A stretch of 57,364 nt of DNA from Autumnicola lenta (GTDB lineage: Bacteria > Bacteroidota > Bacteroidia > Flavobacteriales > Flavobacteriaceae), in the NCBI RefSeq assembly GCF_031846515.1, contig NZ_JAVRHO010000023.1:1-57364 (forward strand), read 5' to 3'. Positions within the stretch are counted from its first letter, which is position 1, and each line of letters starts with the position of its first letter. Below are positions 7,733 to 15,394 of this stretch, in pieces. The position numbers and the translations under genes were made by a program. The notes under the pieces are model-generated. The model saw only the letters and a program-made list of their open reading frames with translations. It had not been told where the DNA came from and searched no databases.

Positions 7733-9307
7733 CTATTGAATATCGTTACTTAATGTGACCGTCCCATAGTTCCCTATGTTTACTTTAGGGACTTCTGAAT
7801 TATAAGTTTCATTAATTTCATCAATAATACCATTGGCAATAATAGCGTAACCTCTGGGGGTTAAATGAATACCATCTAAGGAGAAAGCACCTCCTGTCAC
7901 AAAGTCTGCAGTAACCGTACCGGCATCAAAAGAAATACCTTCGCTTGCCAATCGTGTCAAGGTTGCATTTGCATCTACCAGGCCAAGACCGTTAGCCTCT
8001 GCAAGTGCCGCAATGGTTTCGTTATATCTTTGAGTTGCCGTAGCAATCATTTCCTGCTCACTTGTGGTTAATACATGCTGATCCCCAAGAGGAACAGAAA
8101 CACCATTTACCATCATAGGGTCTCCGCCCACGGTAGTACCAAGGAAACCGGAAGAGGTTAACGGGATAAGATCCCCAACAGTCGCCTGTCTTAATTGCCC
8201 TAACAGGCCTGCAGTTTGCGCGTCAAGATTAAAAGGAGCTCCCTGGATTATCTGGCTTATATCTATTAAACTTTCATCTGTAAGCGTCACAAAATTTTGT
8301 CCTTCAGTAAAAGTAATTCTTCTTGCCTGCACTTCTTCCGCAGATAATAAGCCAAGCCCCATAAGTCCCGGAAGGATCTGATCATTGTACGCAGCAAATT
8401 GAGCATTTAAAGCAGTCGCAGTTTGTGAATCCAACGGAATGGCGTTGACAGGAACAGTAGTAAAATAAGGTACAGAAGCAACATCAGGAATATTGATTAA
8501 AACTCCGCCAGATGTGGACGCAGACAGAGCCTGTACCATCTGCCCGTAAACTGCTGCAAAAGCATTTGGATCTGTAATGTCATTTGGACCGTACGTACCA
8601 AAATATTCCATTGGATTAGCACCAGCAAATGTTCCTGTTTGGTCCACGCCTACCCCTCCTGAAGCAGCAAATCCTAACACATCGTTATTCCCAATCCACA
8701 ACGAAAAGAAAGTAGGCTCCTGCGCTAAAGCATCCTGGACAACCGTAGTTTGTGGCGAGGAAGCAAATCTCACAAAATATGGGTTTGCTGTAACAGGTTG
8801 AGTTGTTAGTCCAGATAAATCTCCATAGCCCGGGAACGCCAGCTGATAACTTTTAGCGCCGGGAACACCCATATTATTAAAACTACCTTCCAGTTTTGTA
8901 CTTACATCTGTAATTGGTTGTGCTCCACGGTAATTTTGGGGACTTGGATTACTGCCATCTGCATCAAAAGAAAGCACTAGCCTTGTATCAAATCCAGGAA
9001 TAGTCTGCCCTCCTAAAACCAGCCCTCCCGTATTGTCGTTTACCAAAGGCTGCCTAAAACCTTCAGTATCCTGAACTACTGCAAATTGCTGTGCAAGAAT
9101 GTTTGGATAAGAGTTTTCCTGTCCGGAAATATACAATGCATTGTTTGCATATCCCGCGGTTAACGAATTCCCCAAAGCTACATAATTTGAAAAATCTGCT
9201 TCTCCATTATTGTAAAAACCTTCTTCATCTATGGGATCCTCAAATTCCGGTTCACAGGAAACAATACCTAAAGCCAGAACTGCTATATATCTAAAATAAT
9301 TTTTCAT
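7733..9307 (-). CDS. SGNH/GDSL-type hydrolase lipoprotein
   Basis: A 524-residue secreted esterase or lipase candidate. The N-terminus ends in a lipobox-like GIVSC, so it is probably a lipoprotein. Block I is ALGNSLTAGYA, with the catalytic serine and asparagine replacing the first letter of GDSL. Block III is WIGNNDVLG, and block V is DGIHLTPRGYA, with the catalytic Asp and His. A large low-complexity middle region separates blocks III and V. The gene starts 10 bases after the FadL-type porin stop, an arrangement common in Flavobacteriaceae. The likely job is hydrolysis of an ester lipid whose products enter through the porin. Confidence 0.88.
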   Translation of the reverse strand: MKNYFRYIAVLALGIVSCEPEFEDPIDEEGFYNNGEADFSNYVALGNSLTAGYANNALYISGQENSYPNILAQQFAVVQDTEGFRQPLVNDNTGGLVLGGQTIPGFDTRLVLSFDADGSNPSPQNYRGAQPITDVSTKLEGSFNNMGVPGAKSYQLAFPGYGDLSGLTTQPVTANPYFVRFASSPQTTVVQDALAQEPTFFSLWIGNNDVLGFAASGGVGVDQTGTFAGANPMEYFGTYGPNDITDPNAFAAVYGQMVQALSASTSGGVLINIPDVASVPYFTTVPVNAIPLDSQTATALNAQFAAYNDQILPGLMGLGLLSAEEVQARRITFTEGQNFVTLTDESLIDISQIIQGAPFNLDAQTAGLLGQLRQATVGDLIPLTSSGFLGTTVGGDPMMVNGVSVPLGDQHVLTTSEQEMIATATQRYNETIAALAEANGLGLVDANATLTRLASEGISFDAGTVTADFVTGGAFSLDGIHLTPRGYAIIANGIIDEINETYNSEVPKVNIGNYGTVTLSNDIQ

Positions 9308-9317
9308 GTGGTTCCTA

Positions 9318-10574
9318 TTAAATTTTAATTGTTAATCCAAGTCCAGGCACAAAAGCACTGGATTTAAAAGTCCCTCTAAAAGGCACACCTTCATAATCAG
9401 GGAATGTTTCCGGATCAGGATTATAAGTTTCCTCGATTTCGTCAAACCTGCTGTAAAGGAAAGAGGCATCTATGGCAAAACGATCGTTGATATTTATTGA
9501 AAGCCCCCCTGTGAAGTTACTGGAATCATTACGAGGGGTTTCAGGAGCAAAATACCCGGACTGAACCGGCGATTCGTCAAAATAATAACCAGCACGAAGC
9601 GTAAAAGTTTCATTTGCCCAATATTGAAGTCCGAACCTGTAAATAGACGAGTTCTTGTAATTCCTTGGATTGTCTGAATCAGGAATGCCTGCATCTGCGA
9701 AATCTATATCCAACGAATTATAGACATCCCAGTAATTTCTATTATAATCTACCGCCACCGTCCACTTGTCAAAGCGGTAAGAGGCACCCACTGTAAGTTC
9801 TGCAGGTAGAGGCAAGGCAGCATCAAACTGAGTATCTGCGAAAGGGGTCGCGGGTGAATTTGGAATATTTTCAAAATCTGCATCGCCACCTTCAGCTTCC
9901 ATAATTATTTCTGAACGGTAATTTACACCAAAACGCAAATTCTCGGTAGGACTGTACATGCCTCCAAGTGACCATCCCCATGCACTAACGCCCGAAGCAT
10001 CAACAGTGACATTTGCCCTGTTTCCTTCCACATCAGCAAGGGTTCTGTCAAGGTTTCTATTGAAATTAACGGAACCATTTACGTAAATAGGACCACCACC
10101 AAGACTTAACTTCTCTGAAATTTTAACAGATGCTAACGGTTGGATGTAAATCGCCTGCAAGTCGATGTTATTAACCAGGTGAGAACCAGCCCAATCATCA
10201 GGCCACTCTACAGAACTACCATAAGGAGTATAGGCACTTAAACCTAATGTTAACCATTCATTTGCCCTGTATGAGAAATAAGCATAGAAAGGAGTTCCCA
10301 CCGGACTATCAGTCTCGGCCATCTGCCCAAATTCTTCGTTTTGCCAGATTACATTAGAAAATACAGCACTTGCCCCAACGGCAACATTAATTTTGTTCTC
10401 CAGATATACCAATCCCGCAGGATTAAAAAAGGCAAGCTCTGCATTGTTTACCATAGCTACCCCTGTATGTCCCATCGCGAGAGAACGCTGCCCCTGAAGG
10501 CTCACCCGATACCCACCGGCATAAATAGCGGCAGAAGCTAGCCCGCATAAAACGAGCAAAAATATTTTTTTCAT
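9318..10574 (-). CDS. Outer-membrane FadL/OmpP1 family transporter
   Basis: A 418-residue protein with a signal peptide ending near AAIYAGG, then GYRVSLQGQRSLAMGHTGVA and NNAELAFFNPAGLVYL, the hatch-domain signature of the OmpP1/FadL/TodX family. Alternating beta segments follow and the chain ends in a barrel-type strand, GLGLTIKI. Members take up long-chain fatty acids and other hydrophobic compounds. The first gene of a two-gene operon with an SGNH hydrolase. A perfect 8-bp inverted repeat lies 28 bases upstream of the start and may be a regulatory site. Confidence 0.9.
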   Translation of the reverse strand: MKKIFLLVLCGLASAAIYAGGYRVSLQGQRSLAMGHTGVAMVNNAELAFFNPAGLVYLENKINVAVGASAVFSNVIWQNEEFGQMAETDSPVGTPFYAYFSYRANEWLTLGLSAYTPYGSSVEWPDDWAGSHLVNNIDLQAIYIQPLASVKISEKLSLGGGPIYVNGSVNFNRNLDRTLADVEGNRANVTVDASGVSAWGWSLGGMYSPTENLRFGVNYRSEIIMEAEGGDADFENIPNSPATPFADTQFDAALPLPAELTVGASYRFDKWTVAVDYNRNYWDVYNSLDIDFADAGIPDSDNPRNYKNSSIYRFGLQYWANETFTLRAGYYFDESPVQSGYFAPETPRNDSSNFTGGLSININDRFAIDASFLYSRFDEIEETYNPDPETFPDYEGVPFRGTFKSSAFVPGLGLTIKI

Positions 10575-10602
10575 AAATTACTAATGGTTAAATTCAATAT
10601 TG

Positions 10603-10622
10603 TTTAGCATAATGATGCTAAA
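10603..10622. promoter_or_regulatory. Inverted repeat in the fadL-like leader
   Basis: TTTAGCAT and ATGCTAAA form perfect 8-bp arms around AATG, 29-48 bases ahead of the porin start codon. The position suits an operator or leader hairpin. No known fatty-acid regulator motif was matched. Confidence 0.35.
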
Positions 10623-10695
10623 TATTAGAATAAAATAAAAACTAAACAACCAATGTAGTAATTTTATTATGCATACATAACATATTTAACATTCA

Positions 10696-11457
10696 CTAGA
10701 GAAATTCCATTACGGCCTTCAAGAAATCTTTTCTCTTTTCTGCATGAACCCAATGGCCGGCACCGGGTATCGTCACAAGTTCTGCTTTACTAAATTGTTC
10801 TTTAATTGTTTTCCAATCTTCTTCTTTAATATATCCGGAATTCCCTCCTTTAATAAAAAGCGTCGCCTTATCGTAGGTATATTGTACAGGAAGTGCAGCT
10901 CCCAAATCCTCTATATTATCTTTTAAAACTCTCAAATTAAGCTTTAAAGCAAGTTTTTCTTTAGTTTTCCAGTAAAGATTTTTAAGCAGGAATAGGCGCG
11001 TTGGTTTATCTGGGACAAACTCTCCTAAAAAGTCTTCAGCATCTCCTCTCGAGGTTATTGTAGCTTCATCTAAAGCTGTTAAACCATTCAAAATTTCCTG
11101 GTGGTGCGGTGCGTAATATTTTGGTGCAATATCTACCACTATTAATTTCTCTACTAATTCGGAATTAAGGAAAGCTGTTAACATTGCGGTTTTACCACCC
11201 ATGGAATGACCAAGAAGAATAATTTTCTCCAGGTTTTTCTCTTTGCAGTAATCTTTAATATCTTCAGCAAGAAGATTATAATTAAAGTCGTCACTATGCG
11301 GACTTTTTCCATGGTTACGCTGATCTATAAGATGAACCTCATATCCATTTTCTGAAAAAGAATTTCCCAGTGTTTTCCAGTTATCACTCATTCCCAGGAA
11401 TCCATGCAAAATCAGGAAAGGTGTACCTTCTCCTAGTATAGTTGAATGTAATTTCAT
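10696..11457 (-). CDS. Alpha/beta hydrolase, YbfF-like esterase
   Basis: A 253-residue cytoplasmic hydrolase. The oxyanion region is ILHGFLG, followed by the SDNW segment typical of YbfF esterases. The nucleophile elbow is GHSMGGK, the acid is likely in the VVDIAPKYY region or later, and the catalytic histidine is in GAGHWVHAEK. YbfF enzymes cleave short acyl thioesters and esters; the true substrate is unknown. It starts one base after the pdxJ stop codon and is certainly cotranscribed with it, a common pairing in Flavobacteriaceae that suggests no obvious pathway link. Confidence 0.9.
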   Translation of the reverse strand: MKLHSTILGEGTPFLILHGFLGMSDNWKTLGNSFSENGYEVHLIDQRNHGKSPHSDDFNYNLLAEDIKDYCKEKNLEKIILLGHSMGGKTAMLTAFLNSELVEKLIVVDIAPKYYAPHHQEILNGLTALDEATITSRGDAEDFLGEFVPDKPTRLFLLKNLYWKTKEKLALKLNLRVLKDNIEDLGAALPVQYTYDKATLFIKGGNSGYIKEEDWKTIKEQFSKAELVTIPGAGHWVHAEKRKDFLKAVMEFL

Positions 11458-11458
11458 C

Positions 11459-12172
11459 TTATTTTAACAGCTTTAAATAATTTTGTATTGTTTTTTCCAG
11501 ACCCATATATAACGATTCTGCAATAAGGGCATGACCAATAGAAACTTCTTCTAAATGAGCGACCTTCTCTTTAAAATATCCGATATTTTCTAAAGAAAGA
11601 TCATGGCCTGCATTTACCTCCAACCCCAACTCATGAGCAATTTTAGCACATTCAGCATACGAGCCCACATCTCCTTTCTTCCCATTTGCATAAGATACCG
11701 CATAAGCTTCCGTATATAATTCAATTCTATCTGCTCCTGTTTCCGCTGCCGCCCTTACCATTGCAGGATCGGGGTCTACAAAAACAGAAGTTCTGATATT
11801 GTGTTCTTTAAAAACTGATATCACTTCCTTTAAATAAGTTTTATTTTTTACAGTGTCCCATCCCGCATTAGAGGTAATAGCATCTTCTTTATCTGGAACA
11901 AGCGTCACCTGCGCTGGTTTTACCTGCAACACAAGATTGACAAACTTAGTAATAGGATTTCCTTCAATATTAAATTCTGTAGTAAGGACACCGCTAAGAT
12001 CAAGAACATCCTGATAGGTAATATGCCGCTCATCAGGTCTTGGATGTACAGTTATGCCCTCTGCTCCAAAAGATTCTATGTCTAGCGCTACCTGAACAAC
12101 ATTGGGAATATTTCCGCCACGGGCATTTCGCAGAGTAGCTATTTTATTAATATTTACACTTAATTTGGTCAT
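11459..12172 (-). CDS. pdxJ: Pyridoxine 5'-phosphate synthase
   Basis: A 237-residue TIM-barrel enzyme that condenses 1-deoxy-xylulose 5-phosphate with 3-amino-2-oxopropyl phosphate to make pyridoxine 5'-phosphate, the ring-closing step of DXP-dependent vitamin B6 synthesis. Family landmarks are LSVNINKIATLRNARGG at the start, GITVHPRPDERHI, LVPD and NAGHDLSLENIG. The ATG at 12172 is used; a TTG at 12193 would add seven residues not expected in the family. An exact -7 motif lies 18 bases upstream, and the CBS-domain gene is divergent. The alpha/beta hydrolase follows in the same operon. Confidence 0.96.
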   Translation of the reverse strand: MTKLSVNINKIATLRNARGGNIPNVVQVALDIESFGAEGITVHPRPDERHITYQDVLDLSGVLTTEFNIEGNPITKFVNLVLQVKPAQVTLVPDKEDAITSNAGWDTVKNKTYLKEVISVFKEHNIRTSVFVDPDPAMVRAAAETGADRIELYTEAYAVSYANGKKGDVGSYAECAKIAHELGLEVNAGHDLSLENIGYFKEKVAHLEEVSIGHALIAESLYMGLEKTIQNYLKLLK

Positions 12173-12190
12173 ATTTTCCACTTTATATAA

Positions 12191-12198
12191 CAAAAATA
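12191..12198 (-). promoter_or_regulatory. Likely -7 box of pdxJ
   Basis: On the minus strand the sequence is TATTTTTG, an exact TAnnTTTG, ending 18 bases before the pdxJ ATG. No TTG is found at the ideal upstream distance, so only half of the promoter is supported. Confidence 0.5.
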
Positions 12199-12260
12199 CA
12201 AAGTTGCCCCTGCTTCATTGAATATTATTTTGATTAATTTGCAGAAAAAGGAGCAAGGTT

Positions 12261-12917
12261 ATGAGCATGGAGGAATACATATTAAATGACGTAAAAATTC
12301 TCAAACTCTCTGACAGGATTGGAGAAACCCAGGATTTATTTAACAATCTAACCTATACACATCTGCCGGTAGAAAAAAGCGGAACCTACATTGGATGTAT
12401 TTCAGAAAATGATATCCGCTGCTTTGATGCAGAAAAGACTCTGGAGGACTATCAATATGCTTTGGAAGGTTTTTTTGTAAGGGAAAATGGTTATTGGCTG
12501 GATATACTTGAATCTTTTGCTCAAAATGACACCAATTTGCTTCCGGTTTTAGATGAAGGCAATATATATCAGGGCTATTTCGAAGTAAACGATATGATAG
12601 GTCTTTTCAATGAGACACCTTTTTTAAATGAATCAGGAAACATCCTTGTGGTCGAAAAAAATTTTAAAGACTATTCCATTAGTGAAGTAAGCCAAATAAT
12701 AGAGACCAATAATGGGCATATTTTAGGTGCCTTTGTTTCTAAGATAGAAAATGATGTTGCTCAAATCACCATTAAAACAAGTCCGACAGCCATGACTGCT
12801 ATTATCCAGGCTTTTAGACGTTATGGCTACAATATTATTTCTGAACACCAGGAAGATACTTTTAAAAAGAATATGAAAGACAGGTCTAAATATCTGGATA
12901 AGTACCTCAACATCTAA
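12261..12917 (+). CDS. CBS-domain protein with ACT-like C-terminus (AcuB-like)
   Basis: A 218-residue cytoplasmic protein. Residues 1-115 are two CBS motifs, one around THLPVEKSGTYIGCISENDI and one around LLPVLDEGNIYQGYFEVND. The rest resembles the ACT-like ligand-binding domain seen in AcuB proteins. CBS pairs usually bind adenine nucleotides, so a nucleotide-sensing role next to NAD kinase (48 bases downstream) is plausible but inferred. A strong AAAGGAG precedes the ATG at 12261; a second in-frame ATG at 12267 is equally possible. No catalytic domain is attached. Confidence 0.82.
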   Translation: MSMEEYILNDVKILKLSDRIGETQDLFNNLTYTHLPVEKSGTYIGCISENDIRCFDAEKTLEDYQYALEGFFVRENGYWLDILESFAQNDTNLLPVLDEGNIYQGYFEVNDMIGLFNETPFLNESGNILVVEKNFKDYSISEVSQIIETNNGHILGAFVSKIENDVAQITIKTSPTAMTAIIQAFRRYGYNIISEHQEDTFKKNMKDRSKYLDKYLNI

Positions 12918-12965
12918 ATTATCTTACTTCTGAAAAGCAGGAATTCTTTTTTAATACTTATATGA

Positions 12966-13850
12966 ATGAAAATAGGGATTTACGGACAATTTTATCACAC
13001 GAATGCAGGAAAATATATCGGACAGTTACTGGAACTGCTCGACAGGGAAAATGTTGAAGTTATAATAGAAGAAAATTTTCTTGATCTAATTAACCAGAAT
13101 GAGACTATCAACAAAGAATACAACCATTTCAGGACTTTTGAAGAACTGGATAATTCTTACGACCTTTTTTTCTGTATTGGAGGAGATGGAACTATTCTGA
13201 AATCTATTAATTATATCCGTGATCTTGATATTCCAATTTTAGGTATTAACACCGGCAGACTCGGTTTTTTGGCTACAATTCAAAAAGAGGAGATCAAAGC
13301 TACTATTCATAATATTCTTCAGAAAAATTACAGCATTTCAGAAAGAACCGTCCTTAAAATAGCTACAAATCCTGAAAGTCCTGATGTTGTTTTTAAACAT
13401 GTAGCCCTTAACGAAATTGCTGTTAGCCGAAGGAACACCACCTCTATGATTACAGTAGATACCTGGCTGGATGACCAGTACCTTACTTCTTACTGGGCAG
13501 ACGGAGTGATTATCTCTACCCCCACAGGATCAACAGGATACTCCCTAAGTTGCGGAGGACCCGTTATCACGCCAAATGTAAATTCCCTTATTATTACTCC
13601 TATTGCACCTCACAATCTTAATGCCCGACCTTTGGTAATTACAGATAATACAAAAATCCGACTCAGGGTTTCCGGGAGGGAAAGCTCTTACCTTGTTTCT
13701 ATGGATTCCCGAATTGCCACTCTGGAAAACAACACAGAAATTACTATAGAAAAGGCTCCCTTTGTCATTAAAATTGTAGAATTGCACGGCGACAGTTTTT
13801 TAAAAACACTCCGAAAGAAGCTGCTTTGGGGAGAAGATAAGCGCAACTAG
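12966..13850 (+). CDS. nadK: NAD kinase
   Basis: A 294-residue enzyme that phosphorylates NAD to NADP using ATP. The diagnostic GGDGT is at residues 72-76, followed by GINTGRLGFLA and, further on, the conserved TPTGSTGYSLSCGGP loop. C-terminal ALNEIAVSRR and PIAPHNLNARPLV match the family. Length is typical. It follows the CBS-ACT gene closely on the plus strand and is presumably cotranscribed. Downstream, a separate promoter serves the envelope operon. Confidence 0.97.
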   Translation: MKIGIYGQFYHTNAGKYIGQLLELLDRENVEVIIEENFLDLINQNETINKEYNHFRTFEELDNSYDLFFCIGGDGTILKSINYIRDLDIPILGINTGRLGFLATIQKEEIKATIHNILQKNYSISERTVLKIATNPESPDVVFKHVALNEIAVSRRNTTSMITVDTWLDDQYLTSYWADGVIISTPTGSTGYSLSCGGPVITPNVNSLIITPIAPHNLNARPLVITDNTKIRLRVSGRESSYLVSMDSRIATLENNTEITIEKAPFVIKIVELHGDSFLKTLRKKLLWGEDKRN

Positions 13851-13904
13851 GCAATAAAAGTTTTGCAAATCTGTTTATAACTGTATACAAAAATGTTCAA
13901 ATTA

Positions 13905-13933
13905 TTGTGGAGCAAACATAATTGTTATATTTG
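13905..13933 (+). promoter_or_regulatory. Promoter of the DUF6089-uppS-bamA-ompH operon
   Basis: TTG at 13905-13907 and TATATTTG at 13926-13933 are 18 bases apart, an almost ideal Bacteroidota sigma-A type promoter. The -7 box ends 17 bases before the first ATG. No other convincing promoter was found between here and the terminator after the second ompH gene, consistent with one long envelope transcript. Confidence 0.78.
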
Positions 13934-13950
13934 CAGACTTTTAAAAACCT

Positions 13951-14652
13951 ATGAAGCACCTACTTGCTTTTGCCATTTTGGTTATTTACACCACGCTTTC
14001 CTACTCCCAGACCTTTGAAGTAGGGCCTTTTATTGGTGGAGCCAATTACATTGGAGATGTAGGCAAATCTAATTTTATTTATCCAAATACATTAGTAGCT
14101 GGAGCGATAGCCAAATGGAATAGAAGTCCCCGGCATGCTTTTCGCCTGTCCCTGCTTTATGCAGAAATTGCTGCAGATGACGCGGAATCCAATGAGACAA
14201 GAAGACAGCAGCGAGGGTATTCCTTCAGCAACACTGTTGCCGAAGCTTCTTTGGGTGTCGAATTCAATTTCTGGAGTTATGATTTACATGAAGGTGTCCC
14301 TCAAAGTACGCCTTACCTTTACACAGGATTAACTTTTTTTAGAGCAGATCATGTTTACCTCCGAAATGGAAGAGGTGGAAATCTGGAAAATGAAGGTACC
14401 AATTGGGAATTTGCAATTCCCATGGTCCTGGGATATAAAGAAACTATTACAGAACATATTATTGGAGGTCTGGAAATAGGCGCTCGTTATACATTTTCAG
14501 ACAATCTGGATGGTAGCTGGCCTTCTGAACTTCTGGGGAGAAGGGATCCACCTATTGAATTTGGAAACAGAAATACTTCAGACTGGTATGTATTTACTGG
14601 GATAAGTTTTACTTTTACCTTCGGAAGAAAACCATGCTATAGCCGCTTTTAA
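13951..14652 (+). CDS. DUF6089 family outer-membrane beta-barrel-like protein
   Basis: A 233-residue exported protein. The signal peptide is MKHLLAFAILVIYTTLSYSQ, then FEVGPFIGGANYIGDVG, the hallmark start of DUF6089 proteins, which lie upstream of uppS and bamA in many Bacteroidota. Alternating hydrophobic strands and the ending SFTFTFGRK suggest a small outer-membrane barrel. Related proteins resemble the type IX secretion component PorG, so a role in envelope assembly or secretion is plausible, but no direct evidence is in the sequence. The uppS ATG follows one base after its stop. Confidence 0.75.
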   Translation: MKHLLAFAILVIYTTLSYSQTFEVGPFIGGANYIGDVGKSNFIYPNTLVAGAIAKWNRSPRHAFRLSLLYAEIAADDAESNETRRQQRGYSFSNTVAEASLGVEFNFWSYDLHEGVPQSTPYLYTGLTFFRADHVYLRNGRGGNLENEGTNWEFAIPMVLGYKETITEHIIGGLEIGARYTFSDNLDGSWPSELLGRRDPPIEFGNRNTSDWYVFTGISFTFTFGRKPCYSRF

Positions 14653-14653
14653 T

Positions 14654-15394
14654 ATGATTTTTAGAGACGAAATAAACCTTAAGAAACTACCTCTGCATAT
14701 TGCGGTTATTATGGATGGCAATGGACGGTGGGCACAGAAAAAAGGCTTCTTAAGGGCTGCAGGGCACGAAGAAGGAACTACTGCTGTAAGAGACGTGGTA
14801 GAAGGATGTGCCGAGATTGGAGTAAACAACCTTACCCTCTATGCCTTTTCTACTGAAAACTGGAACCGGCCAAAACTTGAAGTAGATTTACTTATGAAGC
14901 TATTAGTTTCTTCTCTTAAAAAAGAAATTAAAACTCTCCAAGACAACAACATCCAGCTAAAGGCAATAGGGAACATTCAAAGCCTTCCTAAAAAAGCACG
15001 TAAGGAACTATTAGAAGTTATTGATAAAACCAGCTCTAATAAAAAGATGGTGCTTACCCTTGCATTAAGTTATGGTTCCAGGGAAGAATTAACCAACTGC
15101 ATTAAAAAAATAAGCAAAGAGGTTAAAAATAATGATTTATCTATTGATGCTATTGACGAATCGATTATAAATAAGCATCTTTACACCCACAATCTACCGG
15201 ACGTAGACCTTTTAATCAGGACCAGCGGCGAGCAGCGAATAAGTAATTTCCTGCTATGGCAGATAGCATACGCCGAATTATATTTTACAAAAATTTTATG
15301 GCCCGATTTCAGAAAAGAAGATCTTTTTGAAGCCATTTACAATTATCAAAACAGAGAACGAAGATTTGGAAAAATTAGTGAGCAACTCGATTAA
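14654..15394 (+). CDS. uppS: Isoprenyl (undecaprenyl) diphosphate synthase
   Basis: A 246-residue cis-prenyltransferase that makes the C55 lipid carrier for peptidoglycan and surface polysaccharides. The signature VIMDGNGRWAQKKG holds the catalytic Asp (D21) and the C-terminal region LLIRTSGEQRISNFLLWQ binds the isopentenyl diphosphate and Mg. LYAFSTENWNRP is also conserved. Its 3' end overlaps the bamA reading frame, and its start is one base from the DUF6089 stop, so the three genes are translationally tight. Nothing unusual in length or motifs. Confidence 0.97.
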   Translation: MIFRDEINLKKLPLHIAVIMDGNGRWAQKKGFLRAAGHEEGTTAVRDVVEGCAEIGVNNLTLYAFSTENWNRPKLEVDLLMKLLVSSLKKEIKTLQDNNIQLKAIGNIQSLPKKARKELLEVIDKTSSNKKMVLTLALSYGSREELTNCIKKISKEVKNNDLSIDAIDESIINKHLYTHNLPDVDLLIRTSGEQRISNFLLWQIAYAELYFTKILWPDFRKEDLFEAIYNYQNRERRFGKISEQLD

